DNA of 47,700 nt from Verrucomicrobiota bacterium (lineage in GTDB: Bacteria > Verrucomicrobiota > Verrucomicrobiia > Verrucomicrobiales > Akkermansiaceae), in the NCBI GenBank assembly GCA_018969605.1, contig JAGWXY010000008.1:1-47700 (forward strand). The letters are read 5' to 3'. The translations under genes and the position numbers were made by a program. This document shows positions 1 to 7,134 of this stretch, piece by piece (position 1 is the stretch's first letter; every line of letters starts with the position of its first letter). A model generated the notes under the pieces. It saw only the letters and a program-made list of their open reading frames with translations. It was not told the DNA's origin and ran no database searches.

Positions 1-507
1 TTCCACCAACCGGTCGAGGCGCGGAAACATCTCCTCGCCGCACCCTTGCGCGAACTGGCCCGCGCGGCGCGCGACGAGGGCGTCCTTTTGTCCGTGGAGA
101 ACCATGCGGACTTCCGCGTCCGCGATCTGCTCGATCTTCTCGCCCAAACCGGCACGCCGGCGCCCGGACTGTGCCTCGACCTCGGCAACGCGCTGCGCAC
201 CGGCGACGCCCCGGCCGCGTTGCTGCGCGAAATCGGCCCGGGTCGCCTTTTCATGGTCCAACTCAAAGACGTTCTGCGGGTGCCCGGAGACGAGGATCCG
301 CGCGGCTGGTGGCCCGCGGTGGAATTCGGATCCGGCCATGCCGACCTGGCCGGCTGTCTCGCCATCCTGCGGGAGCGCGGCTATGACGGACCCGCGGTGA
401 TCGAGCTTTCCAACCTGCACACCGGACTCGAGGAGACCACCGTGGCGCGGCAAGCCGCCGGGTTCGTCCGCCACCTGATGGTTCAGTCCGGCGCCGGAGC
501 ACTTTAA
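1..507 (+). CDS. Sugar phosphate isomerase/epimerase, TIM barrel (5' end outside window)
   Basis: The frame is open from base 1, so the start lies upstream of the window; what is visible is roughly the C-terminal half of an AP-endonuclease-2/xylose-isomerase-like TIM barrel. Recognisable barrel-strand motifs are VENHADF (metal-binding Glu), CLDLGNAL (Asp), VQLKDV, GSGHADL and VIELSN near the end (last metal-binding Glu). The strand that often reads HxKD in this family has Q in place of H here. Substrate cannot be told; relatives act on inositol-type or keto sugars. Base composition is markedly richer in G+C than the genes after position 1500, so this end of the window may have a different history. 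Confidence 0.8.
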   Translation, partial: FHQPVEARKHLLAAPLRELARAARDEGVLLSVENHADFRVRDLLDLLAQTGTPAPGLCLDLGNALRTGDAPAALLREIGPGRLFMVQLKDVLRVPGDEDPRGWWPAVEFGSGHADLAGCLAILRERGYDGPAVIELSNLHTGLEETTVARQAAGFVRHLMVQSGAGAL

Positions 508-556
508 GAAATGCTGTGACCCCGATCGGTTCCGGCGCCGCGACAACTGCCTGCGG

Positions 557-573
557 CGGCGGCTTCCCCGCCG
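557..573. terminator. Short GC hairpin after the isomerase gene
   Basis: A six-base-pair stem CGGCGG/CCGCCG with loop CTTCC lies 50 bases after the isomerase stop and 30 bases before the end of the convergent PanB-like fragment. There is no T-run on either side, so a terminator role is only a guess. Confidence 0.25.
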
Positions 574-603
574 ACCAGGGAAGCGGACGCGGGCAAGGCC
601 GCG

Positions 604-1077
604 CTAGGCGCGCGGCTCGGGCAGGCCGGCGAGGAAAGATGCCAATTCGTCGTCCTTCATTTTCAGCATGTGGCCGGCGGCCGGATAAGCCCCGCTCTGC
701 ACCTCTTCGTGCAGCGCCCGGAAGGCTTCGGTGCGCAGCTTTTGCACCCGCGCCTCTTCCTTGCCGATCTGGCCGTAGACTTTGGCGTGGCGCGGGACGT
801 GCCCCGTGTTTGTGCCGAGTACGTCGGTGGCGAAAAGATACTGCACCGTGGCCTTGCCGCTGCCCATGGAAATGAGGATGAGATTTTCCAGCCGGCGGTC
901 GATTTCCGCGGCCAGTTCGTCCGGCACGATTTCGATTTCCACCCCAATGGCCCCCGCATCCTGGTAAGCCTTGGTCCCGGCATTCATCAGACGGAACCCG
1001 GCCGAGACCGCCTGCTCCGGCGAGGCGACCGCGGGGTCGTTCACGGTGTGCGCCACGATGAGGAAGACGTCCGGCAC
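604..1077 (-). pseudogene. PanB-like (ketopantoate hydroxymethyltransferase family) C-terminal fragment
   Basis: The 157-residue frame resembles only the C-terminal part of the PanB family (usual length about 260-280 residues). Visible matches are the YQDAGAIGVEIEIVPDELA segment (PanB: A..leeAGAfaivlE.vP.ela) and GHVPRHAKVYGQI, equivalent to the PanB stretch PkFvkkY, followed by a helix and EEVQSGAYPAAGH (PanB: dVr.g.FP...H). The N-terminal half with the metal-binding aspartates is missing. The first usable start is a GTG; the frame stays open about 150 bases further upstream but that part shows no PanB similarity. I read this as a decayed or truncated gene, although expression of a short protein cannot be excluded. 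Confidence 0.55.
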
Positions 1078-1144
1078 CGCAGGATAGAGGGGTTCTGTTG
1101 AGCGCTTACCAAAAAAGCGGATGAATGGAAGGTCAACACTTGGC

Positions 1145-1393
1145 TCAGTGCGCTGCAGCAGCCCTAAGATTCTCGATCGGAACGAACTCCACTTTGAGAT
1201 TTCCCACCTGCCGTTCGTAGGCAGTCTTCACATGGGGGGCGATTACGATATTTCGCCCAACGGGGTAAGCCTCGCGAAATGTTTTTAAGCCATGGACATC
1301 AAAGGCTTCAGGGTTCCACACGCACTCGATCGCATCGACCCTGCCTCGCGACTTCACGCCCTGATTCGTCGCGCCAAGGGCACTTGCTTCCAT
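1145..1393 (-). pseudogene. DUF4143/AAA-type ATPase C-terminal remnant
   Basis: The 82-residue frame begins inside what looks like the C-terminal nuclease-like domain of the ATPase family carrying DUF4143: RVDAIECVWNPEAFD, then YPVGRNIVIAP, corresponds to the family pattern V-D-x-I-E-C-K-W followed by a YPxGxN stretch. Intact members are about 380-450 residues with an N-terminal P-loop, absent here; an in-frame stop (1400-1402) precedes the ATG. Together with the neighbouring PanB-like fragment it marks a stretch of gene debris. The following 1394-1545 interval holds no gene I recognise. Confidence 0.5.
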
Positions 1394-1545
1394 GCACGGT
1401 CAAGCCGACCCATCCAAAATGGCCGATCAATCATAACGAAACCAGACTTTACACCATACGCGGAGGATGCAAAGTATAGTTTACAAACAAGTTTTTACAA
1501 ACCTTCAGAAAAACGGGCGAAATCTGCTGTTTGAGCGTCGATGAT

Positions 1546-2247
1546 TCAGCCCAAGAGCCGTTGCATGTCATCTGCCGATAGGGCGCACCACTCGCCTTCT
1601 TCCAGATCCTCCGGCAATTGCAGGCCGCCGATGGAGATGCGCTTGAGGGCCACGACATGATTGCCTGCAGCGGCAAACATGCGGCGGACTTGATGATAGC
1701 GACCTTCATGCAAGGTGACGAGCGCCTCGCATTCGCCGATTTTTTCGAACTGTGCTGGAAGCAAGGCTTTGGTTTCGCCATTGAGCATGAGAGTACCCGA
1801 GGCAAAGAGCGCGGCTTCATGACCATCGAGAGGACGCGAGAGCGTGGCACGATAGACTTTGTGGCAGGCGGACTTCGGATGGATGATCTTGTGCAGCAGT
1901 TTGCCATCATCGGTCATCAGCAATAGCCCGGTCGTGTCCTTGTCGAGGCGGCCGATGCAGTTGAGGCCCGGGTTGCGATGGGCGAAGCGCTCGGGCAAAA
2001 GATCATAGACTGTTGATCCCGGATCATCGGCGCTGCAGGTGTAACCATCGGGCTTGTTGAGCATGATCGTGAGAGGAAACTCCGGATCAAGTGACTCGCC
2101 GCGAAAACGTATTTCCGCGTGCGGTATTGCGCAGTGATCATCGAGCGCGTCACCATTTTCGTTGGTCACCGCGCCGGCACGGATCAGGCGTTGCACCTCG
2201 CGGCGCGAGCCGTATCCGAGATTGGCGAGGAGCTTGACGAGTTTCAT
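1546..2247 (-). CDS. rsuA: 16S rRNA pseudouridine synthase, RsuA family
   Basis: 233-residue protein. An N-terminal S4-like RNA-binding domain (MKLVKLLANLGYGSRREVQ, residues 1-60) is followed by a pseudouridine synthase domain with the catalytic-Asp motif GRLDKDTTGLLLMT and the downstream signature EGRYHQVRRMF. The length and the NKPDGYTCS block fit RsuA/RluE; RsuA makes pseudouridine 516 in 16S rRNA. I chose the ATG at 2247 because the S4-like domain starts there; the upstream open frame is antisense-like and overlaps rsmC. It is the last gene of a probable three-gene operon (pseudokinase, rsmC, rsuA), 13 bases after rsmC, so two small-subunit rRNA modifiers are coupled. Confidence 0.88.
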   Translation of the reverse strand: MKLVKLLANLGYGSRREVQRLIRAGAVTNENGDALDDHCAIPHAEIRFRGESLDPEFPLTIMLNKPDGYTCSADDPGSTVYDLLPERFAHRNPGLNCIGRLDKDTTGLLLMTDDGKLLHKIIHPKSACHKVYRATLSRPLDGHEAALFASGTLMLNGETKALLPAQFEKIGECEALVTLHEGRYHQVRRMFAAAGNHVVALKRISIGGLQLPEDLEEGEWCALSADDMQRLLG

Positions 2248-2260
2248 GGGAAATGTGCGG

Positions 2261-3268
2261 TCAGCGTTTCTCGGCGAAGATGACTTTGTAAGTAGGATCC
2301 TCGGCGATCTTGCGCCACGCGAGCGCCTTGGATTCGAGCACCGCTTCGTAGGGCAATTGACGGTTGGCGACGAGCAGCAATTTTCCGCCACGACGCAGGG
2401 CCGCGATGGCACTTGTGATGAAGGCGCGACCGAGATCAAGATCAGTCGCTTGGCCAGTGTGAAAAGGTGGGTTCATGAGAATGGCATCGTAATTTTCCGT
2501 GAGGCCCCTTGTGACATCGTGCCAATGGAAAGCGGTTTTCTCGGCGTGTCTCGCGAGATTTTTGCGGGCGCACTCGAGTGCGCGCGCATCGGCTTCGTAG
2601 AGATCGATGTGCGTGATGGCATCGCAAGCATCGAGCGCCGCCGCGGAAAGATATCCCCATCCGGCACCAAGGTCTGCGACGCGACCGCGCAGGCTTTTTG
2701 GAAGATTTGTCGCGAGCAACAGCGAACCCGGATCGATGTGCCCGCTGCTAAAGATGCCGGGCTGCGTGACAAACTCCGTGCCATTGACTTTTCGCAAATG
2801 GCCGAGCTTGCGCCATTCGGCGAAGATCGCTTCGTTCCATGATCCGTCATCGGTGGCGATGAAGGCGCGGCACTTGTGTTTCTGAATCGAATCGACACGC
2901 CCGGTGGCGCGCGCGATTTCCTTTTCAAATCGTGAGGCTCCCGCAGTGTTGGGCATGGCCACGAGCAACTTGCCACCCGCCGCAAGTCGATCGCGAGCAA
3001 GCGCAAACCACAGCAGCGTTTCGTCGCGCGATTTTTGCGGCAGCACCATCACGCATGGCCATTTGCCTTCGGGCAATGTCTCGCTGCGCGCAAATCCTGC
3101 TATGTCCCAAGCGTCTGCCAAGGGCTTGAGTGCTTGCCAGCCAAGGAGCCTCGCCTGCCCGCTCAATGCTGGATGAGCTTGAGCACCGATGAATAACATG
3201 CTTTCCGGCCGCGCGCCCTCATGCGAGTCACATGCCAGCATCAGGGTCTCGAGCGCCAAATTCTCCAC
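2261..3268 (-). CDS. rsmC: 16S rRNA (guanine-N2) methyltransferase, RsmC/RlmG type
   Basis: 335 residues, close to the length of E. coli RsmC (343). Two tandem Rossmann-like halves: a degenerate N-terminal half (residues 1-160) and a C-terminal catalytic half with the SAM-binding motif VADLGAGWGYLS and the amino-methyltransferase motif NPPFHTG, which is diagnostic for guanine-N2 methyltransferases of this group. RsmC methylates G1207 of 16S rRNA and the close relative RlmG a 23S guanine; sequence alone does not fully separate them, but the adjacent rsuA favours a 16S target. It starts 4 bases after the upstream gene and ends 13 bases before rsuA, so the three are probably co-transcribed. Confidence 0.8.
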   Translation of the reverse strand: MENLALETLMLACDSHEGARPESMLFIGAQAHPALSGQARLLGWQALKPLADAWDIAGFARSETLPEGKWPCVMVLPQKSRDETLLWFALARDRLAAGGKLLVAMPNTAGASRFEKEIARATGRVDSIQKHKCRAFIATDDGSWNEAIFAEWRKLGHLRKVNGTEFVTQPGIFSSGHIDPGSLLLATNLPKSLRGRVADLGAGWGYLSAAALDACDAITHIDLYEADARALECARKNLARHAEKTAFHWHDVTRGLTENYDAILMNPPFHTGQATDLDLGRAFITSAIAALRRGGKLLLVANRQLPYEAVLESKALAWRKIAEDPTYKVIFAEKR

Positions 3269-3272
3269 GGGA

Positions 3273-4604
3273 TCAATCGATTATCTGAATCGCAGACACA
3301 TCGTTGATCATGACCGCCGGGCTCGACAAGTTCCCTTGCATTTCTTTTTTCACTTCGCCTGACGCACGAATCTTTTTACCGACGAAGGCCGCGAGTTCCG
3401 ACTTCATTGCATCGGGCGAGCCTTTGCCCAATCGGATGCCGACGCGCGATGACTCCGGTTTGTCACCACCGAAGAACACGAGATAAAGCGTCTTTCCCGA
3501 TTTCGACTGATCGATTCTTCCCGCCGGTCCTTCGACCGTGACTTTGCGTCGGACCTGTTCCAGCAGCCTTGGATGATTGTCCCACGGGATCACTTCGGTG
3601 GCGGGAGCATCGAAGGCACCGGCCACGATCTCGGTTCGCGGCTCCGGCTTTTTCTTTTTTGCGGCGGATTTCTTCGCGTCGAATTGGTCGGCCATGAGAT
3701 AGGATTGGGGTGGCTTAGCATTCTTGTGCGACTGCTTCACTTGATATGCGTAGCCACCGAAAGCGATCGTGCCGAGCGCGAGAAAAAGATTCACCCACAG
3801 CATAGTTCTGACGGGTCGCTTGGCTTTGCGCGAAGTGGGCTGTTTGCCCTTCGGTTGCGGTGGTGCCGACTTGCGAACGGGTGCGTGGGTGGCTGATTGC
3901 AAAAGCAGCGAAAGTTTGCTTTGCGCTTGCGCAAGTGTGGTGGATTTCGGCGCGACACGAAGCCATTCGATCCAATGGACGAGTCCGGAAAACTTCGCAT
4001 CGCCATTTGTGTGCGGCACGCCGTGAAGCAATTGCGAGGCAAGGCCGGAAAGTGATTTGAGGTCACCATCCGTTTTGGCAATGCCCAGCCACTTGAAGGG
4101 CGAAATGCAAAACACATAGTCATGCGCCTTGTCGGAATTGCGCCGCAGCATCGTCGACAATTCCGTTTCCACCCACAGCTCTTCACGCCCGAAAAGTTGT
4201 GAAAGCCACAACGATGCATCGATCGTGGCACCGAGCAATTTCAACACATCATGCACACCCAGCGTGGCGCGCGCATGAAGGACTTCGAGCGTCTCGCCAT
4301 CGATCCACTCGGTCGCCATGAAGGGAAATCCATCGACATCGTCACAGCCGCCGCCCACGACTGCGGCCAGTGATTCGTGCCTCACGGAACGCAGATCGCC
4401 GAGCGAATCCTCATAGGCTTTTCGGCCCTCGGCATCGAGCCCGCCATAGCCCCTGCCGAAGGGAAAATACCGCCGCAGCGCGACGGTTCGGCCGGTCTCG
4501 GTATCAGTGGCGCGAAAGACCACTCCGTTGTGGCCCTGTGACATCATATCTTCGATCAGGTATCTCTCTTTCATGCGTTGCATTCGACGCAGGAGCGACG
4601 ACAT
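3273..4604 (-). CDS. Pseudokinase with membrane helix and OB-like C-terminal domain
   Basis: 443 residues in three parts. Residues about 14-210 look like a protein-kinase fold: a degenerate glycine loop (SQGHNGVVFRATD), VALRRYF where the usual VAIK lysine is Arg, and ATEWIDGETL like a hinge. I see no HRD catalytic loop and no DFG motif, so it should be catalytically dead. Residues about 268-287 (WVNLFLALGTIAFGGYAY) form one transmembrane helix after a basic linker. The last 105 residues resemble an OB-type beta barrel (VTVEGPAGRIDQS, then FVGKKIRASGEV) and would lie outside the cytoplasm. The start may also be the Met at codon 8 or 11. The function is unknown; it probably leads the operon with rsmC and rsuA. 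Confidence 0.65.
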   Translation of the reverse strand: MSSLLRRMQRMKERYLIEDMMSQGHNGVVFRATDTETGRTVALRRYFPFGRGYGGLDAEGRKAYEDSLGDLRSVRHESLAAVVGGGCDDVDGFPFMATEWIDGETLEVLHARATLGVHDVLKLLGATIDASLWLSQLFGREELWVETELSTMLRRNSDKAHDYVFCISPFKWLGIAKTDGDLKSLSGLASQLLHGVPHTNGDAKFSGLVHWIEWLRVAPKSTTLAQAQSKLSLLLQSATHAPVRKSAPPQPKGKQPTSRKAKRPVRTMLWVNLFLALGTIAFGGYAYQVKQSHKNAKPPQSYLMADQFDAKKSAAKKKKPEPRTEIVAGAFDAPATEVIPWDNHPRLLEQVRRKVTVEGPAGRIDQSKSGKTLYLVFFGGDKPESSRVGIRLGKGSPDAMKSELAAFVGKKIRASGEVKKEMQGNLSSPAVMINDVSAIQIID

Positions 4605-4642
4605 TCATTCACCCACAGCGTGAAAAATCCGACATTTGCAAA

Positions 4643-4670
4643 ATTGTAAGGATTTCTTAAGTTTAACGCA
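4643..4670 (-). promoter_or_regulatory. Candidate promoter of the pseudokinase-rsmC-rsuA operon
   Basis: Read on the minus strand: TGCGTT, 16-base spacer, TACAAT, about 38 bases before the pseudokinase ATG. The -10 box is good and the -35 box is weak. It is the only sigma-70-like pair I found on this strand of the 239-base divergent spacer. Confidence 0.4.
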
Positions 4671-4790
4671 CCGAAAACCCCTGAAAGGCGCATGGCAACT
4701 GGCTTTGAGGGGTCTTGCTTGGGGCTTGATTTCCAGTGAGTCGCGAAATCGACTGCAATGAGACTCAATAAATTTCCAAGGCGCGCGAAA

Positions 4791-4819
4791 TTGGTCGCTT
4801 TTCTCTGCGGCATTTACCA
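4791..4819 (+). promoter_or_regulatory. Candidate promoter of the DUF1287 gene
   Basis: TTGGTC, exactly 17 bases, then TTACCA, ending 24 bases before the ATG of the DUF1287 gene. The leader carries GGGAG about 10 bases before the ATG, one of the few purine-rich stretches before a start in this window. Confidence 0.4.
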
Positions 4820-4843
4820 ATCATCGCGCGGGAGCTCTCATCC

Positions 4844-5599
4844 ATGGCCCGCAAGAAGACCATTTTTCACGAAACGATCGAATACATCGGCCCGCGTCCT
4901 CAGCTGCAAAAGCGTCGCAATCGGCTTGGTGGTTGGGTGATTGTATCGATTGCGGTGGCCATGGGTTTTTGGTTTGGCCGTCCGCTCATTCCGAGTTTGC
5001 GCGCCACGCAGCAGAGCGCATCGGTCGAGCAGGTCGGCGAGGCTGTTTCTCATCTCGAAAAGTCGTCACAGCCCGGGGCGCAACTCGCGGCTTCGGCGCT
5101 CGAATACTCGCAACGCGACATCGCTTACGACCCATCGTACTATAAAATTGGATTTCCGATGGGCGATGTGGCGGATGACAAAGGCATGGCTGCGGATTTG
5201 ATTGTGCGTTGTTTTCGTGGCATTGGCATCGACCTGCAAGCGCAGGTGCATGATGACATGAAGGCCCACTTCAACCGTTACCCACAGTTGTGGAATGCGG
5301 CGGGGCCCGACAGCCACATTGACCATCGCCGCGTGGCGAACCTGCAGCGTTTTTTCGAACGCAACGGCGAATCACTCAAGCCATCGCGACATGCAATGGA
5401 TTACGCACTGGGAGACATCGTCGTGTGGTCGCTTGCCAGTGCGGAAAAACACATCGGCATCGTGGTGCCGGGGCCTGGAGTCAGCTCGGGTCAACCATGG
5501 GTCGTCCACCATCTTGATGACAAGGTGAGGTGGGAAAATGTGCTCTTCGATTTCAGGATCGAAGGTCACTATCGTTACCACGGCAAGAAAGCCGAGTGA
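4844..5599 (+). CDS. DUF1287 family protein, membrane-anchored
   Basis: 251 residues. Residues about 30-46 (GWVIVSIAVAMGFWFG) form an N-terminal signal anchor after a basic stretch, so the rest should be extracytoplasmic. From residue 85 the DUF1287 pattern is clear: YDPSYYKIGFPMGDV, NRYPQLW, HIDHRRVANLQRFF, GDIVVWSL, HIGIVVPG, IEGHYRYH. The family resembles NlpC/P60 cysteine peptidases, and most members I know read G-V-C-T-D-V-V-I-R; here the segment is GMAADLIVRC, so the expected Cys is Ala116 and a different Cys lies at residue 123. The His of HIGIV (203) is kept. It converges on map with only 24 bases between the stops. Confidence 0.75.
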   Translation: MARKKTIFHETIEYIGPRPQLQKRRNRLGGWVIVSIAVAMGFWFGRPLIPSLRATQQSASVEQVGEAVSHLEKSSQPGAQLAASALEYSQRDIAYDPSYYKIGFPMGDVADDKGMAADLIVRCFRGIGIDLQAQVHDDMKAHFNRYPQLWNAAGPDSHIDHRRVANLQRFFERNGESLKPSRHAMDYALGDIVVWSLASAEKHIGIVVPGPGVSSGQPWVVHHLDDKVRWENVLFDFRIEGHYRYHGKKAE

Positions 5600-5623
5600 T
5601 TTCGCGAATCATCAGTGCTGCGA

Positions 5624-6466
5624 TCACCAAGCCGGCAGGCCCAGCATTTCGGGCAGCGCCTCACGCGGACGCCAAGTCAGAATTTCCGGTTCGCCCTCTG
5701 TCACGAGCACCGTGTGTTCGAAGTGCGCGGAGGGCTTGCGATCTTCGGTGATGACTGTCCATCCGTCTTCAAGAATGCGCACAGCGCCGACACCGGCGTT
5801 GACCATCGGCTCAATGGCGAGGGTCATGCCCGGCATGAGCACGGGAGTTTTTCCCTGCGGGCGGTAGTTTGGAATTTGCGGCTCTTCGTGAAGGCGGCGA
5901 CCGACGCCGTGGCCGACGAATTCGCGCACGACGGTGAATCCGCGCGGGACAACAAATGCCTCTACCGAAGCGCAAAGATCAGCGAGCCGGCGGCCGGCGC
6001 GCGCATGCGAGATCGCTTCGAAAAGTGACTGCTCGGTGGCTGCGAGAAGGCGCTTGGTTTCAAGCGGAATGTCCCCTGCCGCAACAGTCGTTGCGTTGTC
6101 ACCGATGAAGCCACTCTTGATGATGCCGACATCGATTTTGACGATGTCGCCCGGCATGATTTTGCGCGCGCCGCCGATGCCGTGCACGACTTCCTCGTTT
6201 ACCGAGATGCAGATGTGACCGGGAAATCCGCGGTAGCCGAGAAAGGCGCTTTTGCAATCATGCTCGCGCATCAGCTCTGCGGCGAGACGATCGATCTCGC
6301 CGGTGCTGCGACCGGGCGAGACCTCACGAGCCAGCGCCTGGAGAATCGACGACGCGATCGAGCCGGCCTTGCGCATGAATTCGATTTCGCGCGGCGACTT
6401 GATGGGGATGCGGGTTCTGCGGGACACCTGGAAGAGTCGGGGTATGGTGAGAAGCAGGCGTTTCAC
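5624..6466 (-). CDS. map: Methionine aminopeptidase, type I
   Basis: 280 residues. It removes the initiator methionine from nascent proteins. The pita-bread fold ligands are visible: VKIDVGI and GDNATTV (two Asp), FVGHGVGRRLHEEP (His), AIEPMV (Glu) and HFEHTVLVTE (Glu). The start is a GTG 5 bases after the adk stop; a second in-frame GTG lies 13 codons in, so the 15-20 residues before IPIKSPREIEFMRKAG are uncertain. It is the last gene of the 16-kb ribosomal run; infA, rpmJ, rpsM, rpsK, rpsD, rpoA and rplQ do not follow, so that part of the usual alpha operon lies elsewhere. Confidence 0.93.
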   Translation of the reverse strand: MKRLLLTIPRLFQVSRRTRIPIKSPREIEFMRKAGSIASSILQALAREVSPGRSTGEIDRLAAELMREHDCKSAFLGYRGFPGHICISVNEEVVHGIGGARKIMPGDIVKIDVGIIKSGFIGDNATTVAAGDIPLETKRLLAATEQSLFEAISHARAGRRLADLCASVEAFVVPRGFTVVREFVGHGVGRRLHEEPQIPNYRPQGKTPVLMPGMTLAIEPMVNAGVGAVRILEDGWTVITEDRKPSAHFEHTVLVTEGEPEILTWRPREALPEMLGLPAW

Positions 6467-6471
6467 GCCGG

Positions 6472-7134
6472 TCAGGATGGGTTGATGAAATGCGCGAGAA
6501 TTTTCGCCGCCACCTCATCCTGCGGAGCGGTGGCATCGCAAGCAAAAAGCCGATTCTGGTCGCGATAATGCGTGATGACAGGCAATGTGAGTTTCTCGAA
6601 CTCATGGTGGCGCTTGCGGAAATTTTCTTCGCTGTCGTCAGCGCGCGATTGCGCCACCTGTCCGCAGACCGGGCAATGCTTGCCGTCGCGCAGTTGGCGA
6701 ATCTGGCCGGTCCAGCGGCAATCGGGGCATTCAACGCGCTGGCTGATGCGCTCGAGAAGCACATCGAAGGGCACTTCAAGCGATAGCGCGCAGTCGATCG
6801 CAAGGCCGCGTTGCGAAAGCCACTCATCCAAAAAAACCGCCTGCGGCAAACTGCGTGGGAAACCATCGAGCACCCATCCGCCCGGTTGCTTGGCAAGCCA
6901 ATCGGCGAGGATGCGGCACATCAGGTCATCGGGCAGATAATGACCGCGGGCAAGAATTGGCGCCGCAGTTTTTCCAAGCTCGGTTTGATTTTCGACCTGC
7001 TCGCGCAGTACCGCGCCGGTGCTGAGGTAGCCAAGACCAAGACTTTCGGCGAGGCGCTTGCCTTGGGTTCCCTTGCCGGATGCCGGCGGGCCAAGCAGCA
7101 CGATGCGCAGAGGTCTGGCCGTGGGATCGGTCAA
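6472..7134 (-). CDS. adk: Adenylate kinase with zinc-binding LID
   Basis: 220 residues. It interconverts ATP + AMP and 2 ADP in the cytoplasm. The P-loop is GPPASGKGTQ (residues 15-24) and the AMP-site motif DGFPRSLPQA is present. The LID has two Cys pairs, VECPDCRW and HCPVCGQ, so it should bind zinc, as in Gram-positive and many other adenylate kinases but unlike E. coli. The ATG overlaps the secY stop by 4 bases (ATGA), so translational coupling to secY is likely; map follows 5 bases later. Confidence 0.95.
   Translation of the reverse strand: MTDPTARPLRIVLLGPPASGKGTQGKRLAESLGLGYLSTGAVLREQVENQTELGKTAAPILARGHYLPDDLMCRILADWLAKQPGGWVLDGFPRSLPQAVFLDEWLSQRGLAIDCALSLEVPFDVLLERISQRVECPDCRWTGQIRQLRDGKHCPVCGQVAQSRADDSEENFRKRHHEFEKLTLPVITHYRDQNRLFACDATAPQDEVAAKILAHFINPS

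Noticed and set aside
604-1077. An intact, functional panB gene
   Set aside because: Only the C-terminal half is present; the metal-binding aspartates of the N-terminal half are missing upstream.
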